Part shown: one piece after another, positions 54,142-64,000 of the stretch
How the letters are laid out: every line of letters begins with the position of its first letter
Position numbering within the stretch: the first letter of the stretch is position 1
Position numbers and translations under genes: made by a program
Notes under the pieces: model-generated
Database searches by the model: none
Told to the model about the DNA's origin: nothing
The model's input: the letters and a program-made list of their open reading frames with translations, nothing else
Source of the DNA: Takakia lepidozioides
Lineage: Eukaryota > Streptophyta > Takakiopsida > Takakiales > Takakiaceae
Direction of reading: 5' to 3'
DNA length: 64,000 bases
NCBI GenBank assembly: GCA_030704615.1
Contig: CM060733.1
Coordinates: forward strand, 14,570,001-14,634,000

Positions 54142-55034
54142 TGGGGACATCAACCTTGGAGCGTGGGGGAGGAAATGTATGCTTAGCCCGGTTTAGCTAG
54201 CTTAGGAATCCGATTGCAATACAAAAATTTGTTATAAAGGAAATGGGTTCCAAATGTTGTGCGTCCTATTTTGTTTGGAATGGTGATGCATGGTGTGTTG
54301 GCTAGTGTGTAGAATGCATGCTAGCTTACAAAAGTGGGAGAGGTAAATTGGGTTAATCGTGTGTTTGCGCAGTGCCAAAATCGGGTGACTCCCATCCAAG
54401 GGGCAAGGAAACTTGCGCCTTCTTTAGGAGTTCACGTGCTAGTGCGCACCGGCGCGTGCGCATACTATAACTGCGCTACCGAAGGGGTTGCTTTGTAGTG
54501 CGGGCTAACGCGGAAGCTACGTGCTTCCGTTCACGTACTATAATCGTATAGCCTAGGGACGAAGTCGTAGTGCGGCTTCGGCGTGTTCCCGTACCTCATG
54601 CCAGCATTCCAAGGCAGACCCAATTGTAGTGATTGGGGCGCGCGGTTGGTTCAAGGTTACCTTCCTAGTAAAAGAGGGTTCGAGGTGAACCCTTGCTCAA
54701 GGTGATGCCAAAAGCGGCATCATGAGCAGTCGCAAGCAAATGTTGTTGCAGTAAGGCGATTCGATCCTCGGGGAGGATCGTTCCTTGGCCTTGAAGTAGG
54801 CCAAGAAGAATGCACTGGGAGGAGCTTGAGAGGCTCCACCCTTGGCCGGGACTTAGAGGAAGTCGGACGAACTAGCTAGTGGAGAGTAGAGTCAAGTGTG
54901 GGGTTTGGTTCTTTGCCATGGGACGCCATGGTACGGAAACAAACTCCTTGATGTGGGACGCCACAACTTGGATGTTTGTTTCCACAAAATGGACAAGCCG
55001 ATGAGGACATCGACTCCTTGTTGGTAGGGGTGTG
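54142..55034 (+). other. Untranslated region between chromovirus pol and 3' LTR
   Basis: About 890 bases without a credible ORF. Such a spacer is common in Tekay/Del-type elements. A short purine-rich stretch GGTAGGGGTG (55024-55033) directly before the LTR could act as polypurine tract. Confidence 0.6.
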
Positions 55035-55759
55035 TGTCGCGGCCCTTTGCCTTGAGGGCAGGGGGTCGGGACACAAGAGGGGCTGACCCTGTGGTGGGGG
55101 CAGTGGCAGCGATAGGTATGGGGGGCTGAAGCACCCTTGAGTGCCCAAGGCACTCAAGGAGGCGGAGGCGCTCACTAGGTGGAGCCCCGCACACCGGGTT
55201 GCGGTGGGGGTGGCTCCACAAGGGGTGCTGGTAGCTTAGCGGGACTTAGTGGGGGTGGCATAGGACTCACCCTGGGGCAGAGACCTCGTGGTGGGAGTTG
55301 TAGGGAGTCTTGGGACTCATCACGGTCCATAGGGGCCGTGGTGGGTGGGCCAAGACTCACCGCGACTCATCACCGGGAGTCGAGGGTGTTCGTGGTGGTT
55401 CGCCATAAAATGGCATGGTTGTTTGTGAAACCCCCGCGGACAGCTACAGAAGTATATATAGGGAGTAGTAACCCCGAGAACGGTGCAAGCCCGTTGGTGA
55501 CCAAAAACTAGTGAGTACGCGAGCGAGCCGGAAAGCGACCAAAGAGTGGGGAGCTGTTCCGGACTGCCAACTACCAAAGGGAATTCCGCTGGTTCCAAAT
55601 CGTTGGAGGGTTCTTTGGGAGATCAAAGGGGGACCGTTATTCCCCGGTGAGCAGCCGGACCTCCAAGTTGGCCCGGCGGCCAGGTTGGGAGTTAGGCGCG
55701 CGCATCAAGCGAGTAACTATGACTTGAGGGGGGAGCTTACCGAAGTGAGGTGCGCGACA
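55035..55759 (+). repeat. 3' LTR of the chromovirus
   Basis: 725 bp starting TGTCGCGG and ending GCGCGACA (inverted ends TGTCGC/GCGACA). TATATATA is at 55453-55460. Strong similarity to 48815-49534 with scattered transitions and one short insertion. Confidence 0.93.
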
Positions 55760-56184
55760 CAATCTCTTATCAGTGTCTGCGGTCATCCATCGCCCACCTC
55801 ACCTAACTCTGCCCATCTGATCCAACTCTGCACTCTCAGCTTGCATCTAATTCGTATGTCTAAGCTTCCACTTGCGCGTCCTACCTTGCAGCCCATGAGC
55901 TTCCATAGTTTGTCTGAGCACCTTGTGACAAGTCTTAGTTTCCCCGCGTTTTCACTCTAGCCCACACGTTCATCTTCCAGCCAATCTCTTATCAATGTCT
56001 GCGGTCACCCATTGCCGGCCTAACCCAACTCTGCGCTCTGAGCTTGTATCCAACTCGTACGTCTCAGCTTCCACTTGTGCGTCCTACCTTGCAGCCCACG
56101 AGCTTCCACAGTGTGTTAGAGCACTTTGTGACGAGACTTAGTTTCCTCACGTTGCTACTGTAGCCCAACACGTTCATCTTCCAT
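55760..56184. repeat. Tandem duplication, ~222 bp period
   Basis: The block CAATCTCTTATCARTGTCTG at 55760 repeats at 55982. Both copies continue through CAACTCTGC, CAGCTTCCACTTG-like and GTCCTACCTTGCAGCCCA to CACGTTCATCTTCCA. The chromovirus 3' LTR joins the first base of copy 1. Confidence 0.8.
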
Positions 56185-56344
56185 CCATCGACATACCCGA
56201 TGAACGCGACCTCTAATCGACAGCTGCAGATTGATGTACAAAAAAATCAACGGCTGAAATTAATTCGTCTTTTTGCCCCGTCGTTCCCGCATGCTGCATA
56301 TTCAACTTCATATGGACGTTTTTTAGGAACTCCAAGTTTGCCAC

Positions 56345-56515
56345 TTTTGGACCCACCGTAACATGCTTTGGCCCTGTTTGTTCATTAGCTTTTGGTTGCT
56401 TAACGGGCTTGCACCGTTCTTAGGGTCACTACTCTGTATATATACTTCTATGACTGTCAACGGAGGTTTCACAAACAACCCATGTCTTTTCTTGCGCACC
56501 GCCATGGTGACGGAA
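56345..56515 (-). repeat. Inverted, diverged LTR fragment of the chromovirus family
   Basis: On the minus strand it reads GTTTGTGAAACCTCCGTTGA, AGAAGTATATATACAGAGTA and GAACGGTGCAAGCCCGTTA, matching the promoter part of the LTR at 49195-49280 in order. It is a truncated, older relic in the opposite orientation. Confidence 0.75.
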
Positions 56516-57800
56516 CAAATGTCAAAATTTGGTCATCATCGAATTGTCGCTTGCGACGCCACCTTTTCAACCAATGAGAAGAAGGTGAGATCTTTCTTTT
56601 TAGTGCATTGCCTTCGATGAAGCCAGATGCATTGTGTACTTGCCATAGTGGATCCTCACATCGTACAATTTTCCTCGTCACTGCTTTCTTCAAACAAATT
56701 TGTCTAAATTGTTGAACATTGATTGTTGTTTATGTAGTACCTGTTATACATCATGATGGTATTCGACGAGTGGTTGATTGGAATCCCAGTTGCATTCATC
56801 ATCACAGCAAGACCAAAGGCAACCGATTTGGAGCCATAGATGTCCACTCTCAACGGGAAGCTTCAGACTCATTAAGACGATGTGTCATCAACCCAGCTAA
56901 GCAAAGGAACAATGCACATTCACACCCAAAACGACAACCACACCCGCAACTCGCATTATGTGAACGAAGAGTAGGAGAGAGAAAAGAGAGGACAGGGAGC
57001 GGGAAGACGAAAGCTCCCGCCACCCCCCTTCCTATGCCACCATGTGTGGCATTCAACACGGGTGGACACCTAACCTGAGAGGCACACCATGCCATCCTAC
57101 ATGCAGGCCCATGTGGAATGACATTACGCCCCGAGGTACATCTCCCCCTAATGTAGAATTTTTTTGACGGCGCTGTACTTATTAGTTTTGTGGCCTGTCA
57201 ATTGAAGGGACAAAAAACTTCATGACGCACATTTTTTGTTCATGGATAAATGTCATCCGACTTCATGATCCAAGAAAGTTACGTCTTGGATGATTAAAAA
57301 ACGAATATACATGAAATGAGGTAAAATTCTAACAATTACAACAAAAAATGCATTTCAATTTCCAAAACATATCGAAATCATTCGTCTTATGAAAGCACTA
57401 AAACGTCACTAATGAATTGAAATTGAAGTAGAAATCAAGAAAATTTTGAAAATTGAAATGAGCAAATGAATATAATATTACAATATATTTGCATATGAAG
57501 TCAAAATGCAAATTAAAGTGAAACAAGATCGAGTTTATGTACACGTTCACGTGAAATGAAAATAAAGTATAGTAGAGAACTTATTATATATATATATATC
57601 TTAGTTATCATTCATGACGCGACGTGGCGCTGACACATTGGACATCACGTCCGACATGCATCACGTCACGTCGAGACCGGATGTTTACCCATGTAGTTAT
57701 TTTTATATTTGATTTTTACGATTAACTTCTACCCTCTCTAATGACATGGCAGCTACGGTATAAAACACACGTGGATACTTATTAATATTTATTAATTTAT
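56516..57800. other. AT-rich intergenic stretch
   Basis: No gene recognised. ACGTCACG/CACGTC-type repeats occur at 57610-57675. The remainder is unique by eye. Confidence 0.4.
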
Positions 57801-57804
57801 TTTA

Positions 57805-58625
57805 TAAAATACGACAGCCCATATTGGCGGTCGCTTGTAATTTTTTTAAATTTTTTGAAGCGACTGCCATTGGTGGTCGCTTATATATATATATATATAT
57901 ATATATTAATGAAGCGTCACTGGCGGTCTCTTGTAATTTGTTTAATTTTTTTAAAAAAATTTAAATTTAAATTTTTAATTTTTAATGTAGTGACCGCCAT
58001 CCAACGGTCGGTCATTTTTAATTTTTAGAAAATTCAGCGACCGCCGTGTGGCGGTCGCTGTTATTCCCTAATTGATTTTTAAGAAATCAAGCGATTGCCA
58101 CAAGTGCGGTCACTCTTTTTGTTTTTAAAAACTTTTATTCTTAATATTTAATAAAAAAATGCGACCGCCAAGACGGCGGTCACTTTTAATCTTTATATTT
58201 GGAAGTTTAAGCGACCGCCAATGTGGCAGTCACTTTTATTTTATACATTTTTTAAAATCTATGCGACCGCCCATTTGGCAGTCGCTTTTATTTTCATATG
58301 TCGTTTGTTTTTTATATATATATTTGAAATTAACCGACCACCATATGGCGGTCGCTTGTTTTTTATATATTTTTGAAATTAAGCGACCGCCATGGAGGTC
58401 GCTTGTTTTATATATATTTTTGAAATTAAGCGGCCGTCTGTTTTATATATATTTCTAAAATTATGCGACCGCCAACATAGCGGTTGCTTGTATTCTTTTT
58501 TAAATTAGGCGACCGCCAATACGATCAACAATCTTGTTTTTTTGGTTAAAAATAATTAAGGCAACCGCCAGAATTTGCCGTCGCTTTCATTTTGTTCATT
58601 TTCAAAATGTATTTGCCACCACCAC
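57805..58625. repeat. Hairpin minisatellite array, ~15 units
   Basis: Each unit is an inverted repeat of the form GCGACCGCC-(4 to 8 nt)-GGCGGTCGC separated by 25-45 bases of AT-rich spacer (TTTTATATATTTTTGAAATT-like). Clear units centre near 57825, 57870, 58045, 58100, 58170, 58220, 58270, 58345, 58393, 58475 and 58575. In several, one arm has mutated. The 99-codon ORF at 58159-58458 is just the repeat translated. Related units occur at 1-190. Confidence 0.85.
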
Positions 58626-59873
58626 CGTGTCGGCGACATGGCTGCTTAAGTGATAATTGTTTTTACCTAGTGCTATTTTTACCAGAATATTCTCGGAACC
58701 TGACGTGACAGAGGTCCTGTCAGCGTCAGGTCCGACGTGACCTGACACTGATTGAAAGACGTGATGCTAATAACCGGGATATATATGTCACACTTCGAAA
58801 ACTAAGAGATAAAACTTAAGCTTTGATATAGAATATGTATCAGTCAGTTTTGAAAATTGAAAATAGCCAGAGTCTTACAATAGTAAGTAGGTTATGTGCT
58901 AGCTTTCAAAAGAGATTAACTTGCAAACTGAAATTTATTTTGGGAATTCTAGCTGGTGGAATCCGGTGATTTTGCCAGCATGAGTGAAAAATAACTTTCT
59001 AAATGGCCTAGGGTCTCTGAACAAACGAATGTAATATCTCTACACTGCAGTATCTATCACATGGATCAATACTCTCAAGTTGTTCTTATTTACTTTAATG
59101 AAGATACAATGGTATTGTCTTCCATACCTTCACTACCACCCAACCTCATGACAAGGGTTTTGGGTGCGTACATGGAGAGAAAGAAACACTTTCAAATGTA
59201 CCCTTATTTTCTTGAGGTGTGTCAAGGGAAGAGAAATTTTTGTGTACTCTGAAAAATGGGTGCTAAACTATATACAGAAGTATGATATACTGTTGAACAT
59301 GCGTTTACGACAAACAGAGTAATTTCCAACACTGGTGAACGTTACTAGTCGGGATTGAAGTAGGCCGGTTTTGTATTTGAAATTCAACTGGTGATAATAA
59401 CTGTCATTGTAAGGTTGCAATGGCTTTGTACATATTGACCCATGTCCAAGTGATCCAACGCCAAAGAAAACTGCAGTACTAAATCAGATTCTAAGAGGTA
59501 TAAAATGATTCTGCGAAGTCATAACTTTAAAGAAATTCTCACGTGTAGTCTCATGCGCGGACACATTCAACATTCTTTCACGTTGAAGTGCGACAATAAA
59601 GCAGACCATGATAAAGAGATGAGAGAGAGAAAGTTGCTTACTACAAGGCCCTCCTAACATTTACTATATGAAGAACCACACCGAGCATGTATGCATTTGA
59701 AAGAAAAATGTATCTGAGCATTAACTGTGTCTATGTCTCTCGACCCTATCCCTAGTCTATCTCTCTAATTACTTCACAGTTCGCATTTAACGATGTTGGT
59801 CCATCCTTCCTTTTGACGAGGGCACTACTACCGTGCAGATATATATGTGATTTTTTAAAAATAAATAAATAAA
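58626..59873. other. Intergenic stretch, no gene recognised
   Basis: Contains a CCTGACGTGACAGAGGTCCT / GTCAGGTCCGACGTGACCTG cluster of short inverted repeats at 58698-58745 and otherwise unique AT-rich sequence. Confidence 0.4.
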
Positions 59874-60054
59874 TGTGAGGACTTATGTTGGTGTTGACGC
59901 CCACAAAATTCATGGATCTCTCACAAGCATTCCAATTACATAATAATAATAAAATAAAAAATTCAAATTATTTAAAAAAAACGTATCATAATATATCATA
60001 GTTTTGTGAGGTCTAGGAATTATATGATCGTCAACGCCCACATAAGTCCTCACA
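59874..60054. mobile_element. 181 bp foldback element with ~26 bp terminal inverted repeats
   Basis: Left end TGTGAGGACTTATGTTGGTG and right end (reverse complement) TGTGAGGACTTATGTGGGCG continue into GTTGACG; 24 of 26 positions pair. The arms are the same ~65 bp unit that is tandemly repeated at 61.1-61.5 kb, here in opposed orientation around an AT-rich middle. Confidence 0.7.
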
Positions 60055-60654
60055 CATGATTATAGGCACATAATAAATGCACCAATACAATTCCAAATTC
60101 CAAATGTCGCTGCTTGTATTTTCGCGGGAATAGGTCCCCTTTCAAATAACATACTACTCTGCGCTCTCATACAAGGCTACGACATGCAGACAACGTATCT
60201 CTCTCATTCTCTCCTATTCCGCGCTCAAACAAGGTTACGACAGACAGACATACAACTTCTCTCTCTCAAACTTATGGCCGTTCAAGAAAACTTCGGGATT
60301 TTCGGGCAGTTCGGGCAGGGTTCTAAGAAAATTGACGTTGATGACGTGGCTACGAAACGTAGCGACGATAATGTGGCAACAAAACGTGACGAATGTGTCA
60401 CTATGACACCATATTCCTGTTCTACGCTAAAACTAGTCTCCGACCTTCAGTCGTCGCTAGAATTGTTATATGTGCAACCAAACAGAATAATATGGAGGGT
60501 TTAAATGTAGTGAGTCTTGCAGTGAGGTCACTGCCGCATTTGCCCAGTGCAGCCGCCTTATTATTCATGGCTTCACGTGAATGGACAAATGACAGGGGGA
60601 GGACTTTAATTCATGGCGAAAAGCAAGCAGTGAATCTACGACTTATCATCCCGT

Positions 60655-60900
60655 GTATGGAGGCAAGAGCATACTCAACTTAGCATCGTGTGTGACCAGG
60701 CAAGAGCCGATGCAAGAATACTGGAGGACCGTAAAGCTACAATATCCTGCTTAGCATCGTGTGTATGGAGCCAAGAGTTGAGGCAGCTTACCATCTTGTG
60801 TAAAGAGGCAAGAGCGGAGGCAAGAGTGGAGGACCGTAAAGTTACAATTTCCTGCCTAGCATCGTGTGTAAGGAGGCAAGAACAGAGGCAAGAGTGAAGG
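60655..60900 (+). repeat. ~125 bp tandem repeat with open reading frame
   Basis: Two and a half copies containing CTAGCATCGTGTGTAAGGAG, GGCAAGAG and GAGGACCGTAAAGTTACAAT. One frame (60688-60897) stays open and yields a repeated peptide (EDRKVTISCLASCV). It is flanked by short ORFs in other frames. Probably a non-coding tandem duplication, though an expressed small gene cannot be excluded. Confidence 0.6.
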
Positions 60901-61095
60901 AGTGTCATCTCTCGTAAAGCTCAGGTGATGTGTTTGCATCTTGATATTATGATTGCTTATATTGTTGCTCTAGTTTGATGTAAGACTCATCTAGTCTAAC
61001 AGTTCATAGTATGTCTTTCAAAACCTGCAGTAATATGAACAATGTTTAAAAAATAAAAAATAAAAAATAAAAATAAATCATTTTTTTCTTGGTGT

Positions 61096-61528
61096 CATTG
61101 GAGGACTTGCGGAAAGCCCACAAATTATGTGGGCGTCAACACCCACATAAGTCCTCACAATTTGTTTTTAAAAAAAATGACACCAACACGACACAACACA
61201 ACACAACATATGTTTTGTTTTTGTTTTTGTTTTTGTTTTTGTTTTGGTGTGTGTGTGTGTGTGTGTGATTGGAGGACTTGCGGGAGGTCCACGAATTATG
61301 TGGGCGTCAACATCCACATAAGTCCTTATATTATAAATCATTATTTTTTTTTAATTTTAATTTTTAGTCATTGGAGGACTTACGAGAGGTCCTTGAATGA
61401 TATGGGCGTCTACACCCACATAAGTCCTCACATTATTTATAAATAAATAAATAAATTCGTTTTTCATTGTTTCATTGGAGGACTTGTGGGAGGTCCATGA
61501 ATTATGTAGGCGTCAATACCCACCTAAG
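61096..61528. repeat. Four tandem foldback units
   Basis: Units at 61096-61158, 61266-61330, 61369-61431 and 61473-61528. Each begins ATTGGAGGACTTGCGG, carries the hairpin TGTGGGCGTCAACACCCACA, and ends ATAAGTCCTC, so AGGACTT and AAGTCCT form outer arms around an inner hairpin. Spacers are simple repeats: (TTTTTG)n and (GT)n at 61205-61266, T-runs, and (AAAT)n. Short ORFs through the array are repeat translations. Confidence 0.85.
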
Positions 61529-62042
61529 AAGTAATGAAGACAATTTAGTAATAGGACATCCAAAATAAAATATTTAAATATTTAGAATACCATATAATAA
61601 AATAAAACAAGACACGGAAATTATACATGGAGAAGACATCAAATTTGAAATAAAATATCTTATGGGTTTCCATCATATTTCTACTCAATTGGAAAAGAAA
61701 ACAACATTGTGAGTATCCCACAAGTACATGAAATCGAAGTTCGTGATATATTCAAACCCCATATGCAGTATCTCGTTGTTCGATAGTGTAAACTCATCGT
61801 AGCTAAGAGTATCCAAAGTTGAACCGACGTGAACACAAACTTGAGTTTCGTCAGCAAAATTGGTGGTTTTTTTTTGTTTTTTTTTGTTTGGTTTATCCTT
61901 TTCAAGATGTTGTCCAAAATTGAACTTACGTGAACATAAATTTGGGTTTCATCAGCGAAATTGGTTTTTGTGATTACATTCATTTTTTGCTTGAACGACG
62001 TGGGCCACAATCTATATATGATAATAGGGGATATCACGGAAA

Positions 62043-62366
62043 GTGAACTCTGTAAATGTCATCAAAGTTAGGCCCGTCCCAAAAGGGACGCTCATGATAC
62101 CACTATGCAGAATGGTTTCCATGCCAATCGTGCGGCCTGTTCTCACCCACGATATCACTAAACTGCAGGGTGACTTTGTCCATGGATATCGTATGGGGTC
62201 ACAAGTGTTTTATGTTTCAGTCACGGACTCGGATGGAGAACAGGCTGTTGTGACCGATGCTGTCATTCAATCATGGGATAAGCATTGGCAAGAGATAAAT
62301 GTACTGAAATGCACAAAAAAGGTGAAATATCTGCGGTTATGGGGTCCCCTTCCGAGGCTCACGTGA
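62043..62366 (+). CDS. Uncharacterised ORF fragment, 107 aa
   Basis: Protein-like sequence: RPVLTHDITKLQGDFVHGYR, GSQVFYVSVTDSDGEQAVV and TDAVIQSWDKHWQEIN. The composition and a sensible alternation of strands suggest descent from a real coding sequence. I have the impression of similar segments in plant transposon-associated proteins but cannot name the family. No partner exon was found; the last ~20 codons run into a palindromic GGCTCACGTGAGCC region, so the end is unreliable. Confidence 0.35.
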   Translation: MNSVNVIKVRPVPKGTLMIPLCRMVSMPIVRPVLTHDITKLQGDFVHGYRMGSQVFYVSVTDSDGEQAVVTDAVIQSWDKHWQEINVLKCTKKVKYLRLWGPLPRLT

Positions 62367-62410
62367 GCCTGGCCAAGCTCACAGGCTCACGTGAGCTCAT
62401 GAGCATGCTC
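62356..62410. repeat. CACGTG-centred palindromes
   Basis: GGCTCACGTGAGCC (62356-62369) and GCTCACGTGAGC (62385-62396) are perfect palindromes containing G-box CACGTG cores, followed by GAGCATGCTC. Similar GGCTCACG-type inverted repeats occur at 26380-26485. Confidence 0.6.
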
Positions 62411-62489
62411 ACGAAGTAGCATTCCCGGCCCATTATGAAATAAAATCAGCTGGTTTGTTATCATTGAATGAAAAAAAAAAAATTGATTT

Positions 62490-62656
62490 GATATTTCCAT
62501 AGAGACAACTTTGCTTTTCAAAGATGATGCAATTATGAAGCAATATTTTGAGCTCTTGGTTGCTTAGCCTGTGATATTTCCATGGAGACAACTTTGCTTT
62601 ACAAAGAGGGTGCAAATTATGAAGCAATATTTTGAGGTCTTGGTTGCTTAGCCTGT
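62490..62656. repeat. 83/84 bp tandem duplication
   Basis: GATATTTCCATRGAGACAAC through TTGGTTGCTTAGCCTGT is present twice (62490-62572 and 62573-62656) with only a few differences, so it is fairly recent. Confidence 0.9.
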
Positions 62657-63335
62657 GTGTATTGGGTTGTCTCTATTTTATTGTTGATATGTTGTAGGTA
62701 GTAGAGTTATCCGTTAAGTCGAGGGGATGGAGGGTGAATTGGGCTAGTTTGTCCAAAAGACAGCTGAAATGCAATAAATGTCAAAAGAGCATGCAAGCAA
62801 AATCCAAGCAAAAAAAAAGTGACCAAATTGAAAATGCCTCTGGCGGGCACTTTGCGCATATCCGTTAAAGTCGACCAAACACAGTACCAAAAGAGGAACT
62901 AGGGACGGGCGAGCCTGCAGTAGTGGGCCCATGTGAAGGTGCGGACGTATTAGCCTCATATCAGCATGGGCCCCACCCCAACCTCTCTGCCCGCTTCGTA
63001 CCACATCGCGCCACATACCCGGAGATGAATGCCAAAAATCAAATACATGATGAAACGCGTTTTACGCTCATTTCTGTGGACAAAGATAAAGAACAAGCAC
63101 CGAGAAAGCTGATGATACAAAGGGAGACTCGCAGCAGCGCGATTAAACCACTCCGCATACCAAACGACCATGATGAAACCTGTAAGACTTTATTTACAAC
63201 ATGTACAATGGGTGAACGTGCATATGATGTGAAGTTCCCAAAAAGCGGGGGGAGGAACAAAAAACAAGAGAAGAAAACAAAAAGCTATAGTAAGCTACTC
63301 AATCAGCGACGAAAACAGAAGCTATAGTAAACTAC
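62657..63335. other. Intergenic stretch next to the LINE-like ORF
   Basis: No gene recognised. On the minus strand this would be downstream of the LINE-like reverse transcriptase. Frames here lack family resemblance. Confidence 0.4.
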
Positions 63336-64000
63336 TCAAGCAGAGCGACCCTCGCAGCCAACAGCCTGGAGGAGATCAGGCAAGGAGATAGGCAAAATGT
63401 CAGGCAGAGGCGGAAGTCGAGATGACGCGGAGCTAGCCACATCAACCCGATGCAAAATAGAGATGGCTTCTGCTCTCTGCAAAGCAACTGAAACACGTCG
63501 TCGATAGTAGGCGACAAGGACGGAGGCATGTGGGATGCCAGTGGACCCGCTCTTGGCTGCATGATGTGCACAGGTCCGCAGGAAATCGTCGAAGTGCCGG
63601 TGCAATAAGCCAAATATTTCGACCGCCAGTGGAAGAAATGTGTCGGTGGGGTGACGATCGTTGTAGTCGCGCTCCTTGGCCTGGGCTGCTACAGTGGCTG
63701 CCATGCCTGGTGTGGTAGCTGCGCGAGATAGCAGATCCGCTCGAGTGGGGTCGTTGAGAACGACATCTGCTAAGGTACGCAAACCATCTCTAGATAGGAT
63801 GATGTCAACACGGCGGTGTGTAGAGTGGGACGTGAGCGTGGGTCGTAGATGTGGTTGCTCACGCAGTACATGATATCCTGCCTCCCGAGCAATAGATGCC
63901 ACCGCATCGCGAACCATATCATGAGACGCAGTGCGCTCACCACTACATGGACAGCGGAGGAGATGGATGACAAAGTCATCGATGGGCTGAAGACAGGCGC
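63336..64000 (-). CDS. LINE-like reverse transcriptase, C-terminal part, cut by the window edge
   Basis: The frame is open from the window edge to the stop at 63336. It begins with a Cys/His cluster (CLQPIDDFVIHLLRCPCSGE) that resembles the zinc-binding region after plant non-LTR reverse transcriptases. It continues with DAVASIAREAGYHVLREQ, VDIILSRDGLRTLADVVLND, AVEIFGLLHRHFDDFLRTC, YYRRRVSVALQRAEAISIL and SRLPPLPDILPISLPDLLQ. I associate this C-terminal module with reverse-transcriptase-like repeats abundant in some plant genomes; the RT core itself would lie beyond 64000. The visible ~220 codons have no stop or frameshift, so it may be a young or intact copy. Confidence 0.6.
   Translation of the reverse strand, partial: ACLQPIDDFVIHLLRCPCSGERTASHDMVRDAVASIAREAGYHVLREQPHLRPTLTSHSTHRRVDIILSRDGLRTLADVVLNDPTRADLLSRAATTPGMAATVAAQAKERDYNDRHPTDTFLPLAVEIFGLLHRHFDDFLRTCAHHAAKSGSTGIPHASVLVAYYRRRVSVALQRAEAISILHRVDVASSASSRLPPLPDILPISLPDLLQAVGCEGRSA

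Larger units (their letters stand above)
48815..55759 (+). mobile_element. Near full-length Ty3/gypsy chromovirus, plus strand
   Basis: LTRs at 48815-49534 and 55035-55759, tRNA-iMet primer-binding site, gag, protease, RT, RNase H, integrase and chromodomain in order. This is the Tekay/Del-like chromovirus layout. The two LTRs are very similar except at their outer start: TGTCGCGGCC in the 3' LTR, degraded TGGGTGGCCA in the 5' LTR. Their flanks share no target duplication (left flank AT-rich, right flank a different tandem repeat), so the copy may be a recombinant or have lost its original border. Many stop codons make it non-functional. Confidence 0.92.

Noticed and set aside
58159-58458. 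99-codon ORF on the plus strand
   Set aside because: It is the hairpin minisatellite read in one frame; the repeated peptides (RPPxRRS, FLYIF) follow the DNA repeat.
57805-58625. Possible CRISPR-like array of regularly spaced repeats
   Set aside because: Spacers are similar AT-rich sequence, not unique; repeats are inverted and variable; the DNA is clearly plant nuclear.
61129-61446. 105-codon ORF across the foldback array
   Set aside because: Contains poly-(FC) and (CV) from simple repeats and repeated NxHISPH peptides from the tandem unit; not a gene.

Overview
This is nuclear DNA of a land plant. It has spliced genes with GT-AG introns, an RKD-type RWP-RK transcription factor, plant-style Ty3/gypsy elements (two of them chromodomain chromoviruses), Ty1/copia, hAT and Helitron remnants, and tRNA-derived SINE heads. 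The chromovirus at 20-22 kb resembles the type I associate with non-seed plants, so a bryophyte or lycophyte is possible. That is inference; the sequence does not fix the species.

Layout. 1-190: edge of a hairpin minisatellite. 0.6-2.9 kb: broken hAT transposase. 3-6 kb: exons of a cyclophilin-like host gene on the minus strand, plus ~300 bp repeats. 6,044-23,351: a nested pair of LTR retrotransposons. The outer one is a plus-strand chromovirus (TSD TTTCA) that has lost its reverse transcriptase and has a cluster of heat-shock-element-like modules upstream of its TATA box. It was split by a 13,052 bp minus-strand Ty3/gypsy element (TSD GATAC) with a pre-gag ORF, gag-pol, and about 4 kb of extra coding sequence between integrase and the 3' LTR. 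23.4-26.5 kb: repeats, a tRNA-derived SINE head and an 833 bp inverted-repeat element. 26.7-28.6 kb: another decayed gypsy integrase.

30,233-35,353 holds the best host gene: a six-exon RKD gene of 522 codons on the minus strand, with consistent reading phases and a small SINE-like insertion in intron 1. 36-48.8 kb is AT-rich and repeat-dominated: a tRNA-type SINE head, two inverted Helitron helicase fragments, a ~1.23 kb higher-order repeat, and a copia 3' end with its LTR. 48,815-55,759 is a near full-length chromovirus (tRNA-iMet PBS, gag, protease, RT, RNase H, integrase, chromodomain). It carries at least nine in-frame stops, each explainable by one C-to-T change. 55.8-64 kb has tandem duplications, a ~15-unit hairpin minisatellite like that at position 1, a family of foldback units, small unassigned ORFs, and at the right edge the C-terminal part of a LINE-like reverse transcriptase.

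The window is therefore a transposon-rich interval around one convincing intact gene (RKD) and one recognisable but incomplete host gene (cyclophilin-like). Calls rest on reading translations and repeats by eye; no database search or alignment program was run.
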